Shown here: positions 9,117 through 21,343 of the stretch, piece by piece
Numbering within the stretch: the first letter of the stretch is position 1
Layout of the letters: every line of letters starts with the position of its first letter
Assembly: GCA_001714685.2 (NCBI GenBank)
Contig: MDTP02000055.1
Span: 1 to 52,851, forward strand
From: Methanosarcina sp. Ant1
Lineage (GTDB): Archaea > Halobacteriota > Methanosarcinia > Methanosarcinales > Methanosarcinaceae
Length of the DNA stretch: 52,851 bases
Direction of reading: 5' to 3'
Made by a program: the position numbers and the translations under genes
Notes under the pieces: model-generated
The model's input: only the letters and a program-made list of their open reading frames with translations
What the model was told of the DNA's origin: nothing
Databases searched by the model: none

Positions 9117-9542
9117 TTGGGTGAAATAAGACTTACCGCAGAAAGCATCCATTACATTGCATTATTTGAAAATATGACGCGAGCAAAGATTCTCGACTGT
9201 ATCCTGGAAGAGGAAAGGCTCGTATATGTAGTAAAACAGGGTGATATGGGGCTTGCGATAGGAAAAAATGGTGAGAGTATAAATCGCGTTAAAAAAGTCC
9301 TGGACAAACCCATAGAACTTGTGGAATATTCAGAGGATCCTGTCATCTTTCTAAAGAATGCCTTCGGGCCTGTGTCCTTGAATTCGGTAAACATTATAAC
9401 TAAAAATAGTAAGCGATTAGCTTATGTAGAGGTACCAAATAAAGAGAAGGGGCTTGCAATAGGTCGCAGCGGCAAGAATATCGGAAAAGTAAAAATGCTT
9501 GCCCGTCGCCATCATGACATAGAAGACGTGATCCTGCAGTAA
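9117..9542 (+). CDS. nusA: NusA-like transcription factor (two KH domains)
   Basis: This archaeal NusA homologue of about 141 residues consists almost only of two KH RNA-binding domains. Their GxxG loops are visible as GLAIGKNGESINRVKK and GLAIGRSGKNIGKVKM. It lacks the N-terminal polymerase-binding domain and the S1 domain of bacterial NusA, as usual for archaea. TTG 9117 is chosen because AGGAG (9101-9105) lies about 11 nt upstream and the protein then begins GEIRLTAESIHYIALFE, the family start. The gene sits between rpl30e and rps12 and is expected to act in transcription elongation or rRNA transcript handling. Confidence 0.93.
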   Translation: MGEIRLTAESIHYIALFENMTRAKILDCILEEERLVYVVKQGDMGLAIGKNGESINRVKKVLDKPIELVEYSEDPVIFLKNAFGPVSLNSVNIITKNSKRLAYVEVPNKEKGLAIGRSGKNIGKVKMLARRHHDIEDVILQ

Positions 9543-9624
9543 TCTACCCTTACCTTAATTTACTTTGATCCATAATCCGTCGTTAAAGGACAATCCGGCA
9601 TCTAATGACTACAGGAAACTGTGA

Positions 9625-10646
<1,022 letters not shown>

Positions 10647-10716
10647 TCAATTGTGTGAGTTGCCCCGATTAAAAAGTATCATATTACTAAATTATGTTTG
10701 TTTAAAAGGTATCAGC

Positions 10717-12909
10717 ATGGGACGAAGGAAGAAAATGGTCGAGCGCGTAACAACGCTCATGAATGAACCGGCTAAAATCAGGAACATCGGGATCGTTGCG
10801 CACATCGACCACGGAAAAACTACATTATCGGACAACCTGTTAGCAGGCGCCGGCATGATTTCAAAGGAACTTGCCGGAAGACAGTTATTCATGGACTCCG
10901 ATGAAGAGGAACAGTCAAGAGGTATTACAATTGATGCCTCTAACGTTTCCATGGTTCATACTTACAATAATGAAGACTACCTGATCAATCTGATTGACAC
11001 ACCCGGGCACGTTGACTTTGGTGGGGACGTTACCCGTGCTATGAGAGCTGTGGACGGTGCAGTAGTGGTCGTGGATGCAGTAGAAGGCACAATGCCCCAG
11101 ACCGAGACCGTACTCAGGCAAGCTCTTAGAGAGCATGTTAGACCCGTACTCTTTATTAACAAGGTAGACAGGCTGATCAATGAACTGCAGGTTGATTCTC
11201 AGGAAATGCAGGTTCGCCTTGGCAAAGTAATTGACCACGTGAACAAGCTCATCAAGAACATGAACCCGGCAAAGTTCAAGGCCGGCTGGAAAGTAGATGC
11301 ATCAACCGGAACCGTAGCATTTGGCTCCGCTCTATATAACTGGGCAATCAGTGTGCCTATGATGCAGAAAACCGGGATCTCATTCAAGGAAGTCTACGAC
11401 TATTGTAAGGTAGCGGACATGAAGTCTCTGGCAGAAAGGTGTCCCCTGCACGCAACTGTCCTTGATATGGTAATTACGTACCTGCCAAATCCTCTTGATG
11501 CCCAGAAGGGAAGGGTACCTGCTATCTGGCACGGAGATCCTAACTCTGAAATTGGCAAATCCATGGCCACTGCAAATGCAGCCGGTGACCTTGCTTTCAT
11601 GGTAACGGACATTTCCGTAGATCCTCATGCAGGAGAAGTCGCAACCGGAAGGCTATTCAGCGGATCTCTTACCCGTGGAATGGAAGTTTACACATCCGGG
11701 ACTGCAAAAAAGAGCAGAGTCCAGCAGGTAGGCATCTTCATGGGCCCCGAAAGGCTCGAAGTGGAGATAATCCCTGCAGGAAATATTGCTGCAGTTACGG
11801 GCTTAAAAGATGCAATCGTAGGGTCCACAGTTACAACCCTTCAAGATATGATACCTTTCGAAAGCATCAGGCATGTAAGCGAACCTGTGGTGACTGTGGC
11901 TGTGGAAGCCAAGCACACCAAAGATCTGCCAAAACTAATCGAGGTCCTCAGACAGGTTGCAAAGGAAGACCCAACTCTTCAGATAACTCTGGACGAGGAA
12001 ACCGGGGAACACCTGATGGCAGGTATGGGAGAACTTCACCTGGAAGTTATCGCCCACAGGATCCAGAGGGACAAGAATGTGGAAATCACCACAAGTAAGC
12101 CCATTGTTGTCTACAGGGAAACCATCAAGAAAAAGATCGAGCCTATAGAAGGTAAGTCTCCTAACAGGCACAACAGATTCTATATTTTTGTGGAACCCCT
12201 TGACACTGCAATTGTCGATCTGATTAAGTCCGGCGATATCAGCATGAACATGCCTGAGCTTGAACGCAGACAGAAGCTCCTCGAACTCGGCATGGGAAAA
12301 GAAGAAGCAAAAGGCATTGCTGGCATCCACAATTCCAACATCTTCATAGACATGACCAAGGGTATCCAGTATCTGAACGAAACAATGGAACTGGTGCTCG
12401 ATGGATTTGAAGAAGTTATGCGGGCAGGCCCCCTTACCAGAGAGCCTGTAGCAAACGTGAAGTGCGTGCTTGTAGATGCAAAACTTCACGAAGACGCGAT
12501 TCACAGAGGTCCGGCCCAGGTCATTCCCGCAGCAAGGCAGGCCATTCAGGCAGGGATGCTTATGGCAGAAGATAGCCTTCTCGAACCTTATCAGAAGGTC
12601 TTTATCCAGGTGCCCCAGCTCACAATGGGCGGTGCAACAAAGGAACTGCAGGGTCGCCGCGGAATTATCCTTAACATGACCACTGAAGGAGACCTGGCAA
12701 TTATCGAGGCCAGGGTGCCTGTGGCCGCAATGTTCGGATTTGCCGGCGAGATCAGGTCCGCAACCGAAGGACGTGCCATGTGGAGTACTGAATTCGGAGG
12801 CTTCGATATAGTGCCGTCCAGCATCCAGATTGATGTAGTAGGCCAGATCAGAGAGAGGAAAGGCCTCAAGAAAGATCTGCCCAAAGCCGTTGACTACCTT
12901 TCAATGTAA
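10717..12909 (+). CDS. fusA: Elongation factor 2 (EF-2)
   Basis: This 730-residue translocation GTPase has all G-domain motifs: AHIDHGKTT (G1), RGITID (G2), DTPGHVDF (G3) and NKVD (G4). The C-terminal domain IV contains [16 protein letters not shown], whose His in IHRGPAQ is the diphthamide site in archaea and eukaryotes. ATG 10717 is used; the open frame extends further upstream but only through AT-rich spacer, and archaeal EF-2 begins [11 protein letters not shown]. It is the third gene of the str operon, followed by a 350-bp gap before tuf. Confidence 0.96.
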   Translation: MGRRKKMVERVTTLMNEPAKIRNIGIVAHIDHGKTTLSDNLLAGAGMISKELAGRQLFMDSDEEEQSRGITIDASNVSMVHTYNNEDYLINLIDTPGHVDFGGDVTRAMRAVDGAVVVVDAVEGTMPQTETVLRQALREHVRPVLFINKVDRLINELQVDSQEMQVRLGKVIDHVNKLIKNMNPAKFKAGWKVDASTGTVAFGSALYNWAISVPMMQKTGISFKEVYDYCKVADMKSLAERCPLHATVLDMVITYLPNPLDAQKGRVPAIWHGDPNSEIGKSMATANAAGDLAFMVTDISVDPHAGEVATGRLFSGSLTRGMEVYTSGTAKKSRVQQVGIFMGPERLEVEIIPAGNIAAVTGLKDAIVGSTVTTLQDMIPFESIRHVSEPVVTVAVEAKHTKDLPKLIEVLRQVAKEDPTLQITLDEETGEHLMAGMGELHLEVIAHRIQRDKNVEITTSKPIVVYRETIKKKIEPIEGKSPNRHNRFYIFVEPLDTAIVDLIKSGDISMNMPELERRQKLLELGMGKEEAKGIAGIHNSNIFIDMTKGIQYLNETMELVLDGFEEVMRAGPLTREPVANVKCVLVDAKLHEDAIHRGPAQVIPAARQAIQAGMLMAEDSLLEPYQKVFIQVPQLTMGGATKELQGRRGIILNMTTEGDLAIIEARVPVAAMFGFAGEIRSATEGRAMWSTEFGGFDIVPSSIQIDVVGQIRERKGLKKDLPKAVDYLSM

Positions 12910-13261
12910 GCGGAGTTTTCCGCGTCTCCTTAATATTTTTAAGGTGATACCTGTCTCCTTCAGAATGAATCAAAAATATCTCGACTGACCTGGAAGGGAA
13001 AAGAATCCCTATCGGTTCGAGGATAAGGCCAATCGGAAAGCTTTAAGACAAGGTATGCCTATATTGGGGAAAAACATCCAGGTCGCTGGATATTCATAAA
13101 GTATTGGCTCAAGAAAAAGGCAGAAAGGGAAAACGAACAATATTGATTGGATAAAAGAATATAGAAATGAATAAATCAATATTGAAACCTGCCCTAATCT
13201 TAATATAGTAAATATTTGATATACGTTTGAAACTCACCCATAACTAGAGGAGAATTATAAT
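12910..13261 (+). promoter_or_regulatory. fusA-tuf spacer with terminator-like palindrome and tuf promoter
   Basis: CTTAATATTTTTAAG (12938-12952) after fusA is a small AT palindrome that could end transcription. The middle (12990-13100) is comparatively GC-rich with short hairpins such as ATCCAGGTCGCTGGAT (13077-13092). TTAATATAGTAAATATTTG near 13200-13219 is a TATA-type promoter for tuf, giving a start near 13235 and a short leader with the ribosome site AGAGGAG (13247-13253). Confidence 0.4.
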
Positions 13262-14880
<1,619 letters not shown>

Positions 14881-14887
14881 ATGCAAA

Positions 14888-14950
14888 AAAAGACAGGTTA
14901 CAGAAACCCTCTGTAACTGGTCTTGCAAACTTCTTTTTAACTTTTGTGTT
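14888..14950 (+). terminator. Hairpin plus T-rich tract ending the str/tuf operon
   Basis: GGTTACAGA is followed, after a 3-4 nt loop, by CTCTGTAAC, and the stem is extended by flanking AAGAC/GTCTT. A T-rich stretch (TTCTTTTTAACTTTTGTGTTTTCT) follows. It sits 10 bp after the rps10 stop, where the plus-strand operon must end. Archaeal termination relies mainly on the T-tract; the hairpin is an additional, clear signal. Confidence 0.8.
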
Positions 14951-15738
14951 TTCTAATATCTTCCTCAATATCAGTTTTGAGGAATTGCCGGCGGTCGTCA
15001 ATATGACGCGCTCGCCGCCAGGCATCTCTTGAAATCTCTTCGAATTTTGGCAGATCGACTAATGTTTTGTATGGAAAGTTTTGTATGGAAAGTAAATGGT
15101 TTCCAGCTAAAACGCCATCAGTAAAACTACTAATAAAGGATCTTCGCTGTTATCAAGCAATTTAAGAATTCTGATTGAGGTCCCTTTCGAAAAAAGCCGA
15201 GCAATTTTCCTGGAATCTTCGGAAAGCTGCAGAATCAGCAATTTTTCCTCTTGGATTATCAGGCATTTTTATCCCTGTTATATATTTCTGTATTATAACA
15301 ATTACACTTTATTTACAACCTACAACAGGTTGCATTCTTCTCTTTATCTCCGTACTTTAATTGAATTTCAGGTTTTCAATTTGTTTTATTACGGAACCAT
15401 TTCGCTAGTTTATTCCCAATCAGTAAGTTTCAGAACCATTTTTTTGTAATCAGAAACTCGATTGATTGTTCAGAGTACGATATTAAGAAAAGCAACTTTG
15501 AATCATGGGATGAGTTCAACATATAAATTTGGGTTCTTTTAATTTTTTGGGTGCTAATACTATGATAAACCATCTTTATCGTTAGTAATTGCCTTCGTTA
15601 AAAGGAACTACTCTTATAGCATCCGAAGGCCAAACAGAATTTAAATTTAAAATGAAAATGTATTTAATGTTAAAGGATTGACAGATAATCGTCAACCATT
15701 TAACAAATTACATATCAAAATCATATATGGAGGTTTAA
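14951..15738. other. Non-coding AT-rich spacer with promoter for the secreted protein
   Basis: There is no convincing gene in this 788-bp stretch; the only longer open frames lack ribosome sites and coding character. TTTTGTATGGAAAG is repeated twice in tandem at about 15066-15093. ACATATAAATTTGG near 15519-15532 is a TATA-type promoter that would start the 15739 gene near 15545, leaving a leader of about 190 nt. Confidence 0.5.
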
Positions 15739-16314
15739 ATGAAGCCAAAAAACGCTGCAAAAGTGTTTTTAACTCTAATATCTCTTTTTCTTGTCTGCAC
15801 ATCTTCAGCACTTGCAATTGATCAGGTGCAGCAGCAAACAGGGATAATTGATGAGCTAAAAAATAACTGCAATACACTCTTGCTCCATGGAGAAGTTCTG
15901 CTTTCCGAAGCATCCTACAAAATAAGCCATCTCACCAATAATGATGCAGAAGGGGACACTGTAACTACTCAAGCTGACCTGGATTTCTGGAATAAACTTA
16001 AAGCTCAATATCCATTCTCTGAGAATCCAGTTTTCATAAGCATGGACAGTGCATGTGGACCAGCTTATGATTATTTCCAGGCAGGAGTAACCGAAGTCAC
16101 AGTCATGGACAACTCAGGAAATGCTCTGGATTCCTACACTGTCACTAAAAAAGAAACCGGGATTACAATTCAAAAGGGAGCTCTCAGTAATCCGGATAAC
16201 AGTTACACAATAACTCTAAACAAATTAGAGGAACTGGATGCGATATATGGCAATATCGGGCAGGTTAAAGCCGGTGAAATGTACATAAAAGAGCAGATCC
16301 AAGTTCAGGCATGA
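15739..16314 (+). CDS. Secreted hypothetical protein
   Basis: I do not recognise this 191-residue protein. Residues 1-26 form a signal peptide (basic MKPKNAAK, hydrophobic VFLTLISLFLVCTSS, cleavage after ALA). The mature part is hydrophilic, mostly alpha/beta in appearance, with single Cys at about 42 and 105 (SACGPAYDYF) that could pair. Two later segments (VTEVTVMDNSGNALDSYTVTKK, ITLNKLEELDAIYG) look like beta-rich repeats. Start ATG 15739 has TGGAGG 8 nt upstream. It is monocistronic between a terminated operon and a convergent methyltransferase gene, so it probably acts outside the cytoplasmic membrane. Confidence 0.8.
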   Translation: MKPKNAAKVFLTLISLFLVCTSSALAIDQVQQQTGIIDELKNNCNTLLLHGEVLLSEASYKISHLTNNDAEGDTVTTQADLDFWNKLKAQYPFSENPVFISMDSACGPAYDYFQAGVTEVTVMDNSGNALDSYTVTKKETGITIQKGALSNPDNSYTITLNKLEELDAIYGNIGQVKAGEMYIKEQIQVQA

Positions 16315-16363
16315 ACTTAATTTAATTTCTTTTTTCTACCTTTTCTGTAAAGTCTTCCGGGAC

Positions 16364-16999
16364 TTATACACTTGAGGTAGCAATAACTATAAAATATTTT
16401 TTCAATTTCTCTCCCTTAGTTTCCCATTTAATTAACTTGAACCTGCACTTTTCAAGCAATTCGTGTATTTCGTTTTGGGAATAAATTCTCACATCTCCGC
16501 TCTTGCTGAAATTCATGAATAAATTTACAAAAAACCGCAATAGATTGTTAGGAGTAAATGGATCTGCTATCATCAGAATCCCACCTGGTCTCAAAACGCG
16601 TTTCATTTCCTTCAAGACGAGTTCAGGACTGGGATAATGATGAAAAGAGGCACTGCAGGTAACAATATCAAAGGACTTGTCGTTCCAGGGTAAATGCTCA
16701 GAGTCCCCAACTTTTAGATCCGCGCGCCCATCCAGTAATTCCTTGCTTTTTTCTATCATTCCGGGTGATATATCAATCCCGGATACTTCTACATCGAATT
16801 TATTCAAAACCATTGACAAGAATGTACCATTTCCACATCCCAAATCCAGTAAGGTCTTGAAATTTTTACCATCCAATTCTTTTATCAATGCATAATTCAT
16901 AGGCTCAGTATATTTTCCTAATGTATTGGAATAATCCGAGGACATTTCATCAAAATGGGTTTTCGATTTATCTTTATACTCTTGAGGATTATGCTTCAC
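16364..16999 (-). CDS. Class I SAM-dependent methyltransferase
   Basis: This protein of about 211 residues is a Rossmann-fold methyltransferase of the Methyltransf_11/UbiE type. Motif I is LLDLGCGNGTF, the acidic end of strand 2 is VSGIDISPGM, then GDSEHLPW, the motif IV region FDIVTCSASFHHYPSP, and the post-motif RVLRPGGILMIADPF. The substrate cannot be read from the sequence. GTG 16999 is preferred because GAAGG lies 8 nt upstream; an in-frame TTG at 17068 would add 23 residues but has no ribosome site. The gene is convergent with the secreted-protein gene and stands alone. Confidence 0.88.
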   Translation of the reverse strand: MKHNPQEYKDKSKTHFDEMSSDYSNTLGKYTEPMNYALIKELDGKNFKTLLDLGCGNGTFLSMVLNKFDVEVSGIDISPGMIEKSKELLDGRADLKVGDSEHLPWNDKSFDIVTCSASFHHYPSPELVLKEMKRVLRPGGILMIADPFTPNNLLRFFVNLFMNFSKSGDVRIYSQNEIHELLEKCRFKLIKWETKGEKLKKYFIVIATSSV

Positions 17000-17356
17000 G
17001 ATTCTGCCTTCTTTATTGAGCTTTTTTATCGAGCTTATCCCGTCGTATCCTAAAATGGTTTCGCACAATTAATAATTTTCAATATTTTAATTTTTTAAAA
17101 TAGTAGCAACTCAAAAATTTATAAGTTGAGAGATTTCAATTTCATCATGGTTCTATAAGATGGACATAAATAGTGAACTAATTTGAAGTCGGAATAGTGT
17201 TCATCCGGACTTGACATGTAACTTTGAGTAAGAACTTTAAAAAGTGAAATTATTTCGAGATAAAACACTAAAAATAGAAATCGTTTACAGACGTATAATA
17301 TAACGTTGATGCATTTACTGTACATGCATAAAAAATATTAAGTTAAATGAATTTTT

Positions 17357-17719
17357 TTACTTAAGCAGTTTTAATGCGTCTCTGCATGCTGCTACAGCAG
17401 GAGCCCCTGAAGTTATGAATATAACATCCATCACTTCCATTATTTCCTCTTTGGTAGCACCGTTCTTGAGTGCACTTTGCATCTGCACAACAGTGCACCT
17501 TTCACACTGCTTGGATGCAACGACTGCAAGAGCTATCAGGATTTTTGTCTTGGCAGGCAGGGCTCCATCTGATAGTAATTTTTTATCGCATCTGTTATAT
17601 TTTCGCAGGAATTCGCTATCAAGATCTCCAAGGACTTCCAGAATATGCGGGGTAAAACCCAGCTTTTCACTCATACTCTCAAGTAACTCTTTATGTTCCA
17701 GTTCTTTATGTTCTCCCAT
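17357..17719 (-). CDS. Carboxymuconolactone decarboxylase/AhpD-family protein
   Basis: This 120-residue helical protein is of the CMD/AhpD family, members of which reduce peroxides through a CxxC pair or act as decarboxylases. The redox pair is CERC (about residues 72-75) within [19 protein letters not shown]. The His normally four residues after the second Cys of AhpD is Gln here (CTVVQ), so true AhpD-type proton relay is doubtful. The C-terminal [22 protein letters not shown] is typical. ATG 17719 has GGGAG about 9 nt upstream. Its neighbours are other redox/stress genes. Confidence 0.88.
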   Translation of the reverse strand: MGEHKELEHKELLESMSEKLGFTPHILEVLGDLDSEFLRKYNRCDKKLLSDGALPAKTKILIALAVVASKQCERCTVVQMQSALKNGATKEEIMEVMDVIFITSGAPAVAACRDALKLLK

Positions 17720-17905
17720 GTTTGTTAACTCCCAATTGTAGTTATATTAGTATTTTATATTAGATACATAATATTTATCTATTCCTGAGATTCCGGAATG
17801 TAAACTCACAAAAAAGTCAAGCTGAAAGAGAAAATGAAGTGCAACTCGCCGGAGATGGGGATGTAGTCAGATTTTGAGTTTTTAATATAAGGAGTGGAAA
17901 GCAAA

Positions 17906-18458
17906 ATGAAACCAACGGATGATCTAAGAGAGGAGCATAGGGCTGTCAAACTAATGCTGAGAATCCTTGACGGCGTATGCATAAATCGAATCTCGGAGAA
18001 GTGTTAAACAGGAGAACCTTGAGGAACTCGTAGAATTCATGAGAGTATTTGTTGATAAATGCCATCACACAAAAGAAGAGGCTTACCTTTTCCCTGAAAT
18101 GGAGAAATCAGATATTCCAGATTCAAGAGAACTGATAACTTCCCTTAAAAATGAGCATGAAGAGGGAAGGCAGTATGTCAGCAGAATTGAAAGGGCAGTT
18201 TCCGAAAAAGAAGAACACAGGGAACTACCGACTTTGGTTGAGAATTCAAGAGCCTATATTCAACTTCTGACCCTGCATATTGACAAAGAGGAAAATAACC
18301 TTTTCCCGATGGCTGATGCCTATCTCTCGCAGGTTGTCCAGAAAGATTTGCTTGAGTCTTTTGAAGCTGTGGAAACTGAAATAATAGGCCCTGGGAAGCA
18401 TGAGGAATTCCACAGGTGGCTGCACGCTATGGGAGAAGTTTATGCAAAACCCAGATAA
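17906..18458 (+). pseudogene. Hemerythrin HHE-domain protein, frameshifted
   Basis: The gene starts at ATG 17906 after a good ribosome site (AAGGAGTGG, 17889-17897) as MKPTDDLREEHRAVKLMLR, typical of the HHE cation-binding family. That frame reaches a stop at 18005. The rest continues in another frame, open from 17985, as QENLEELVEFMRVFVDKCHH and then HTKEEAYLFPEME, LKNEHEEGRQYV and LLTLHIDKEENNLFP. These supply the His/Glu ligands of a di-iron four-helix bundle that binds oxygen. The shift falls between 17985 and 18004. It may be a true decay product, or a sequencing error in an otherwise intact gene of about 183 codons. Confidence 0.85.
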
Positions 18459-18506
18459 GTGCATATGAAAACAATAATCCTAAATTGCGCCTGCCTAGTT
18501 GCGCCA

Positions 18507-18619
18507 CCCGAGTTTCGCTTCGGGACCAGAAAAATCTATGATTTTTCTTTTAGTTGCACTGCAAGTGCAACAGCACGAGGTCCTTTCACTCGCTTCGCTC
18601 GCTCAAGCGGACTAATTTT
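18507..18619 (+). repeat. Dispersed palindromic repeat, copy 1
   Basis: The element has four parts: CCCGAGTTTCGCTTCGGGA (hairpin), an AT-rich imperfect hairpin, GTTGCACTGCAAGTGCAAC (perfect 8-bp stem), and CACGAGGTCC...CGCTTCGCTC...AAGCGGACTAATTTT. The same parts in the same order occur on the minus strand at 50004-50139, and a shortened form occurs at 23887-23966. No ORF is present. Confidence 0.85.
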
Positions 18620-18666
18620 GGTGAAGATTTTTAATAATTTTTTTTTAGGTAATATAAATTAAAAGA

Positions 18667-19035
18667 TCAACCGTGGATCAGCTTAGGAAGGCAGCGAGTG
18701 CAGACCCACAGGCTTTGCATTTTGTGTCTGAGGGGGAGGAGATAATGGGTGTATTCTCCTGCTCCGCAGGCGAAACAGTGGATGGAAATATCTGTTTGTT
18801 TGGGCTGGGCTTCTGCTTTTTCTCGATTAAACTCGACAGTGTATCTTTCTTCAACTGAGATTGCACCTTCGGGACAGATGCCTATGCAGAAACCCATGCC
18901 ATCACAGAGCTCTTCGGATACGACTTTTGCCTTTCCGTTAATGATTTGAATAGCCCCCTCGGCACAGGGTGCGACACATTTTCCGCAGCCTGTGCATTTT
19001 TCTTCGTCAATTTTTACGATCATTCGTTTTGCCAT
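18667..19035 (-). CDS. Ferredoxin-like 4Fe-4S protein with C-terminal Cys pairs
   Basis: This 122-residue protein has an N-terminal ferredoxin domain with the canonical cluster motif CTGCGKCVAPC (about residues 14-24). A second, variant motif CDGMGFCIGICPEG follows. A C-terminal segment carries two further Cys pairs, CFAC (about 87-90) and CTRC, with a His-rich middle (YTHYLLPLRHKM), likely a metal site. It should carry electrons in the cytoplasm; the partner is unknown. ATG 19035 has a G-rich ribosome site (AAGGGGGGTTG) about 8 nt upstream. It stands alone between repeat copy 1 and a hypothetical gene on the same strand. Confidence 0.88.
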   Translation of the reverse strand: MAKRMIVKIDEEKCTGCGKCVAPCAEGAIQIINGKAKVVSEELCDGMGFCIGICPEGAISVEERYTVEFNREKAEAQPKQTDISIHCFACGAGEYTHYLLPLRHKMQSLWVCTRCLPKLIHG

Positions 19036-19104
19036 GAAATCAACCCCCCTTCAAGATAATTGTACAAAAATTTTACCATATATTGTGCCGTGAACTGCTG
19101 ATAA

Positions 19105-19560
19105 TCAGATGTTAGCCAGCAATAAAGGCATTCTGATATCAGGCAAATATCCCTCTCTATGCAGTATTCTTTTGTAATCGCTTATTTCTTTGCACATTTT
19201 ACAGGTGTACTTTATAAGGTCAGTACCTGTTTCCCCTTTGAATAAAAGTTTCTCAATTTTCTCTAAAAGTTCCGGATAAACAAATACCAGTTCTTCTTTA
19301 GTTTGCAAAAACAGAGCTGAAAAATCCCTGTGAATGCTCATACTCCGCTGTAGCAATTCCTTATCTAAAGTTTTTTCAGAGATATAGCCCTTGAACTTCG
19401 TATAAGCATAAAAGTTAGCAACATTATAATTTAAAGAGTTCAAAATTGAATATAGCATATTTTCTGTGTTAGGAAGGGGAATATCCCGAAGCTCAGGATT
19501 TGCACCTTCATAATTCTCGTTTTCTTCCATTTTTCGGTCCCTGTTCATATCTTGGTTCAT
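19105..19560 (-). CDS. Hypothetical protein, helical, about 151 residues
   Basis: I do not recognise this family. The N-terminal 30 residues are hydrophilic and probably disordered (MNQDMNRDRKMEENENYEG). The remainder looks all-helical, with NMLYSILNSLNYNVANFYAYT, then a Leu/Glu-rich middle, and CKMCKEISDYKRILHREGYLP near the end, where CKMC is a possible metal or redox pair. There is no signal peptide or membrane helix. ATG 19560 has AAGGGC about 7 nt upstream. Orientation is shared with the ferredoxin gene 70 bp downstream, so they may be co-transcribed. Confidence 0.7.
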   Translation of the reverse strand: MNQDMNRDRKMEENENYEGANPELRDIPLPNTENMLYSILNSLNYNVANFYAYTKFKGYISEKTLDKELLQRSMSIHRDFSALFLQTKEELVFVYPELLEKIEKLLFKGETGTDLIKYTCKMCKEISDYKRILHREGYLPDIRMPLLLANI

Positions 19561-19829
19561 TTCATTGCCCTTGATAATAGATTATATTTTCATTATGGAC
19601 TAAAATATCGGTCATGGCCCATATATTGTTGACATTTCATCTATGGATATTCCTTCCATTTGCACATTCTCTCTTAACTTATCTGCGTACGGGAAATGCA
19701 CCAAAACCCGAATGAGAGGCAGAATGCAAGTATGGGAATGTTCTAGAGAAATCTCAACCTATTATTGATAGACCACCGCGTTGCGTAATGCAGATGAATT
19801 TGAAGAGAATGCGGCGCACTTAATGGAGT

Positions 19830-20258
19830 TTAACCCTGGGTCCCAGGCACAGGAAAAATTCCTAGCTGCTGCATCAGACCAAGAAGATTAGCTTCACCCC
19901 ACAACTCAATAATCTTACCATCCTTAATGCGAAAGATCTCTATACCGGTCATAGTTATTGGCTTTCCTGTAGCCGGCAGACCCATAAAATCGCCTTTATG
20001 TATACCATGGGCTGTGAAACGAGCAGCCACATTATTACCCTCGGCAATCATATCTTCAATTGTAACATTGAGATGCTCAAAGGCTGCCCTGCAAGTGATA
20101 ATTACTTCATGTATCCCCTCGATTCCTGGAGACACAGGAAGAGGAACATGAAGGGTGAAGTCAGATGATAGCAATTCGTCAGCAATGCTCAAATTTCCTT
20201 TAGAGGGCCCTTCTTCAAAGAATCTACGAACTACTGCTTTGTTCTCTTCTGTAGACAT
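19830..20258 (-). CDS. SnoaL-like ester cyclase / NTF2-fold protein
   Basis: This 142-residue protein has the SnoaL/ester-cyclase pattern: NKAVVRRFFEEGPSKGNLSIADELLSSDF at the start, a central variable region with GIEGIHEVI, and the strongly conserved ending GxPxTMTGIEIFRIKDGKIIELWGEAN. The family has an alpha+beta barrel with a hydrophobic pocket. Many members in archaea and bacteria have no known substrate, so a catalytic role is not claimed. ATG 20258 has GGGGAAAAC immediately upstream. The gene is about 75 bp from the next gene on the same strand. Confidence 0.88.
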   Translation of the reverse strand: MSTEENKAVVRRFFEEGPSKGNLSIADELLSSDFTLHVPLPVSPGIEGIHEVIITCRAAFEHLNVTIEDMIAEGNNVAARFTAHGIHKGDFMGLPATGKPITMTGIEIFRIKDGKIIELWGEANLLGLMQQLGIFPVPGTQG

Positions 20259-20332
20259 GTTTTCCCCATTTGTGTTTTGTCTGTCCTGTTTTTGATATCT
20301 TTGTTGGTTATATGTGTCTTTGAGGTGAATTT

Positions 20333-20676
20333 TCAGTGGTGGGTGCCTTCCACAAACTCTATTCCCGCGTCCTGAATTGTCTTTCTGACACTATGCAGAT
20401 TGGGACATTTAGGGTAAGTATCTTCCATAAGCATGCAGGAACTGAGGTGCACAACATCCAGATCATGCTTTTTCAGGGCATTATCAGGCGGTATACTCTC
20501 CTTCCAGAGCAGCCTCCACACGTAAAAAAGGCGATTATCTGCGCTTTATTATCGTAAGTCTCAAAGTGCGACTTTCTATCGTTGAAAGCTTTAAAGCAGC
20601 CCACTCCTGGGCAGGCTTCAGAGACTATGTCACAACGGACGACAGCTATCGTTGTAGGATTTGTTTTTTCTGTCAT
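20333..20676 (-). pseudogene. CGGC-domain metal-binding protein, frameshifted
   Basis: From ATG 20676 the first frame reads MTEKTNPTTIAVVRCDIVSE, ACPGVGCFKAFNDRK and IAFFTCGGCSGRRVYRL, then stops at 20473. The second frame continues without a gap as NALKKHDLDVVHLSSCM and YPKCPNLHSVRKTIQDAG, ending EFVEGTHH at 20333. Together they make one CGGC-domain protein (about 115 residues). These are small putative metal-binding proteins whose conserved Cys occur in CGGC, SSCM and the CP motif. A single indel near 20480-20486 breaks the reading frame. It lies 30 bp after the cupin gene on the same strand. Confidence 0.82.
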
Positions 20677-20706
20677 ATCACACAAACCATTTTGTGTAGT
20701 TCAGTC

Positions 20707-21045
20707 TTACAGCAAGCGTGTGGATTCAGTTTGCCTTGGGACTTTAACAACAAGCACTCTGAAAATTCCATCTCCGGGATTCAGAAGGCGGTGAGGAACT
20801 TTTGCAGGACTCTCAATTAACATATCTCTGCTGACTTCCTGTTTTTCGTCCCCTATTTCAACAACGCCTTCTCCCTCAAGAACATAAAAGAACACATCCA
20901 CAGGTGTGGCGTGTTTTTTTAAGGCTTCTCCGGGTTTGAGTTCTATGTGCACTGCCTGAGCATGCTCCGTATCATAGAGCGTGCGGACGCTTACATTGTG
21001 AGGATTCGGCTTTTCTGGTGAAGATTTCATCTCAATAACTTTCAT
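20707..21045 (-). CDS. Cupin-domain protein
   Basis: This 112-residue single-domain cupin has the first motif as GEALKKHATPVDVFFYVLEGEGVVEIG, with the His of the metal site retained. The second motif is weaker, at about SPAKVPHRLLNPG, with a conserved His. Such proteins bind a divalent metal and serve as sensors, isomerases or dioxygenases; the substrate here cannot be told. ATG 21045 follows GGGGAG by 8 nt. It is the first gene of a short unit with the CGGC gene, downstream of the terminator of the siroheme reductase. Confidence 0.87.
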   Translation of the reverse strand: MKVIEMKSSPEKPNPHNVSVRTLYDTEHAQAVHIELKPGEALKKHATPVDVFFYVLEGEGVVEIGDEKQEVSRDMLIESPAKVPHRLLNPGDGIFRVLVVKVPRQTESTRLL

Positions 21046-21251
21046 ATTATTCTCCCCTTTTGACCACAGTTTCCGTGTTTTTCAGCATTATGCCGGTAAT
21101 TTTTGGAAGTGTGCTATAAAATTATTTTCTTTGACTACTCTTTTTGTCTGCATATTCAATTCTGATATTTGTCTCATTTATGCCCTATCAGTAAAAATAT
21201 CCATTGACATCAAAGGGAAGCCATTATAAGTTAAAACCTTTACATGAATTA

Positions 21252-21290
21252 AAACCTTTTAAACCCCAAATTTATCGGGGTTAAAGGTTT
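21252..21290. terminator. Long hairpin downstream of the siroheme reductase gene
   Basis: AAACCTTTTAAACCCC is followed, after a 9-nt loop, by GGGGTTAAAGGTTT, giving a stem of about 14 bp with one small bulge. It lies 54 bp beyond the stop of the minus-strand reductase gene and upstream of the cupin gene, so it most likely separates the two transcripts. Confidence 0.6.
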
Positions 21291-21343
21291 ACAGGAGGAA
21301 ACGTTTTTTAATTGCCTATCCCAACGATCTAAAAACTGTAATT

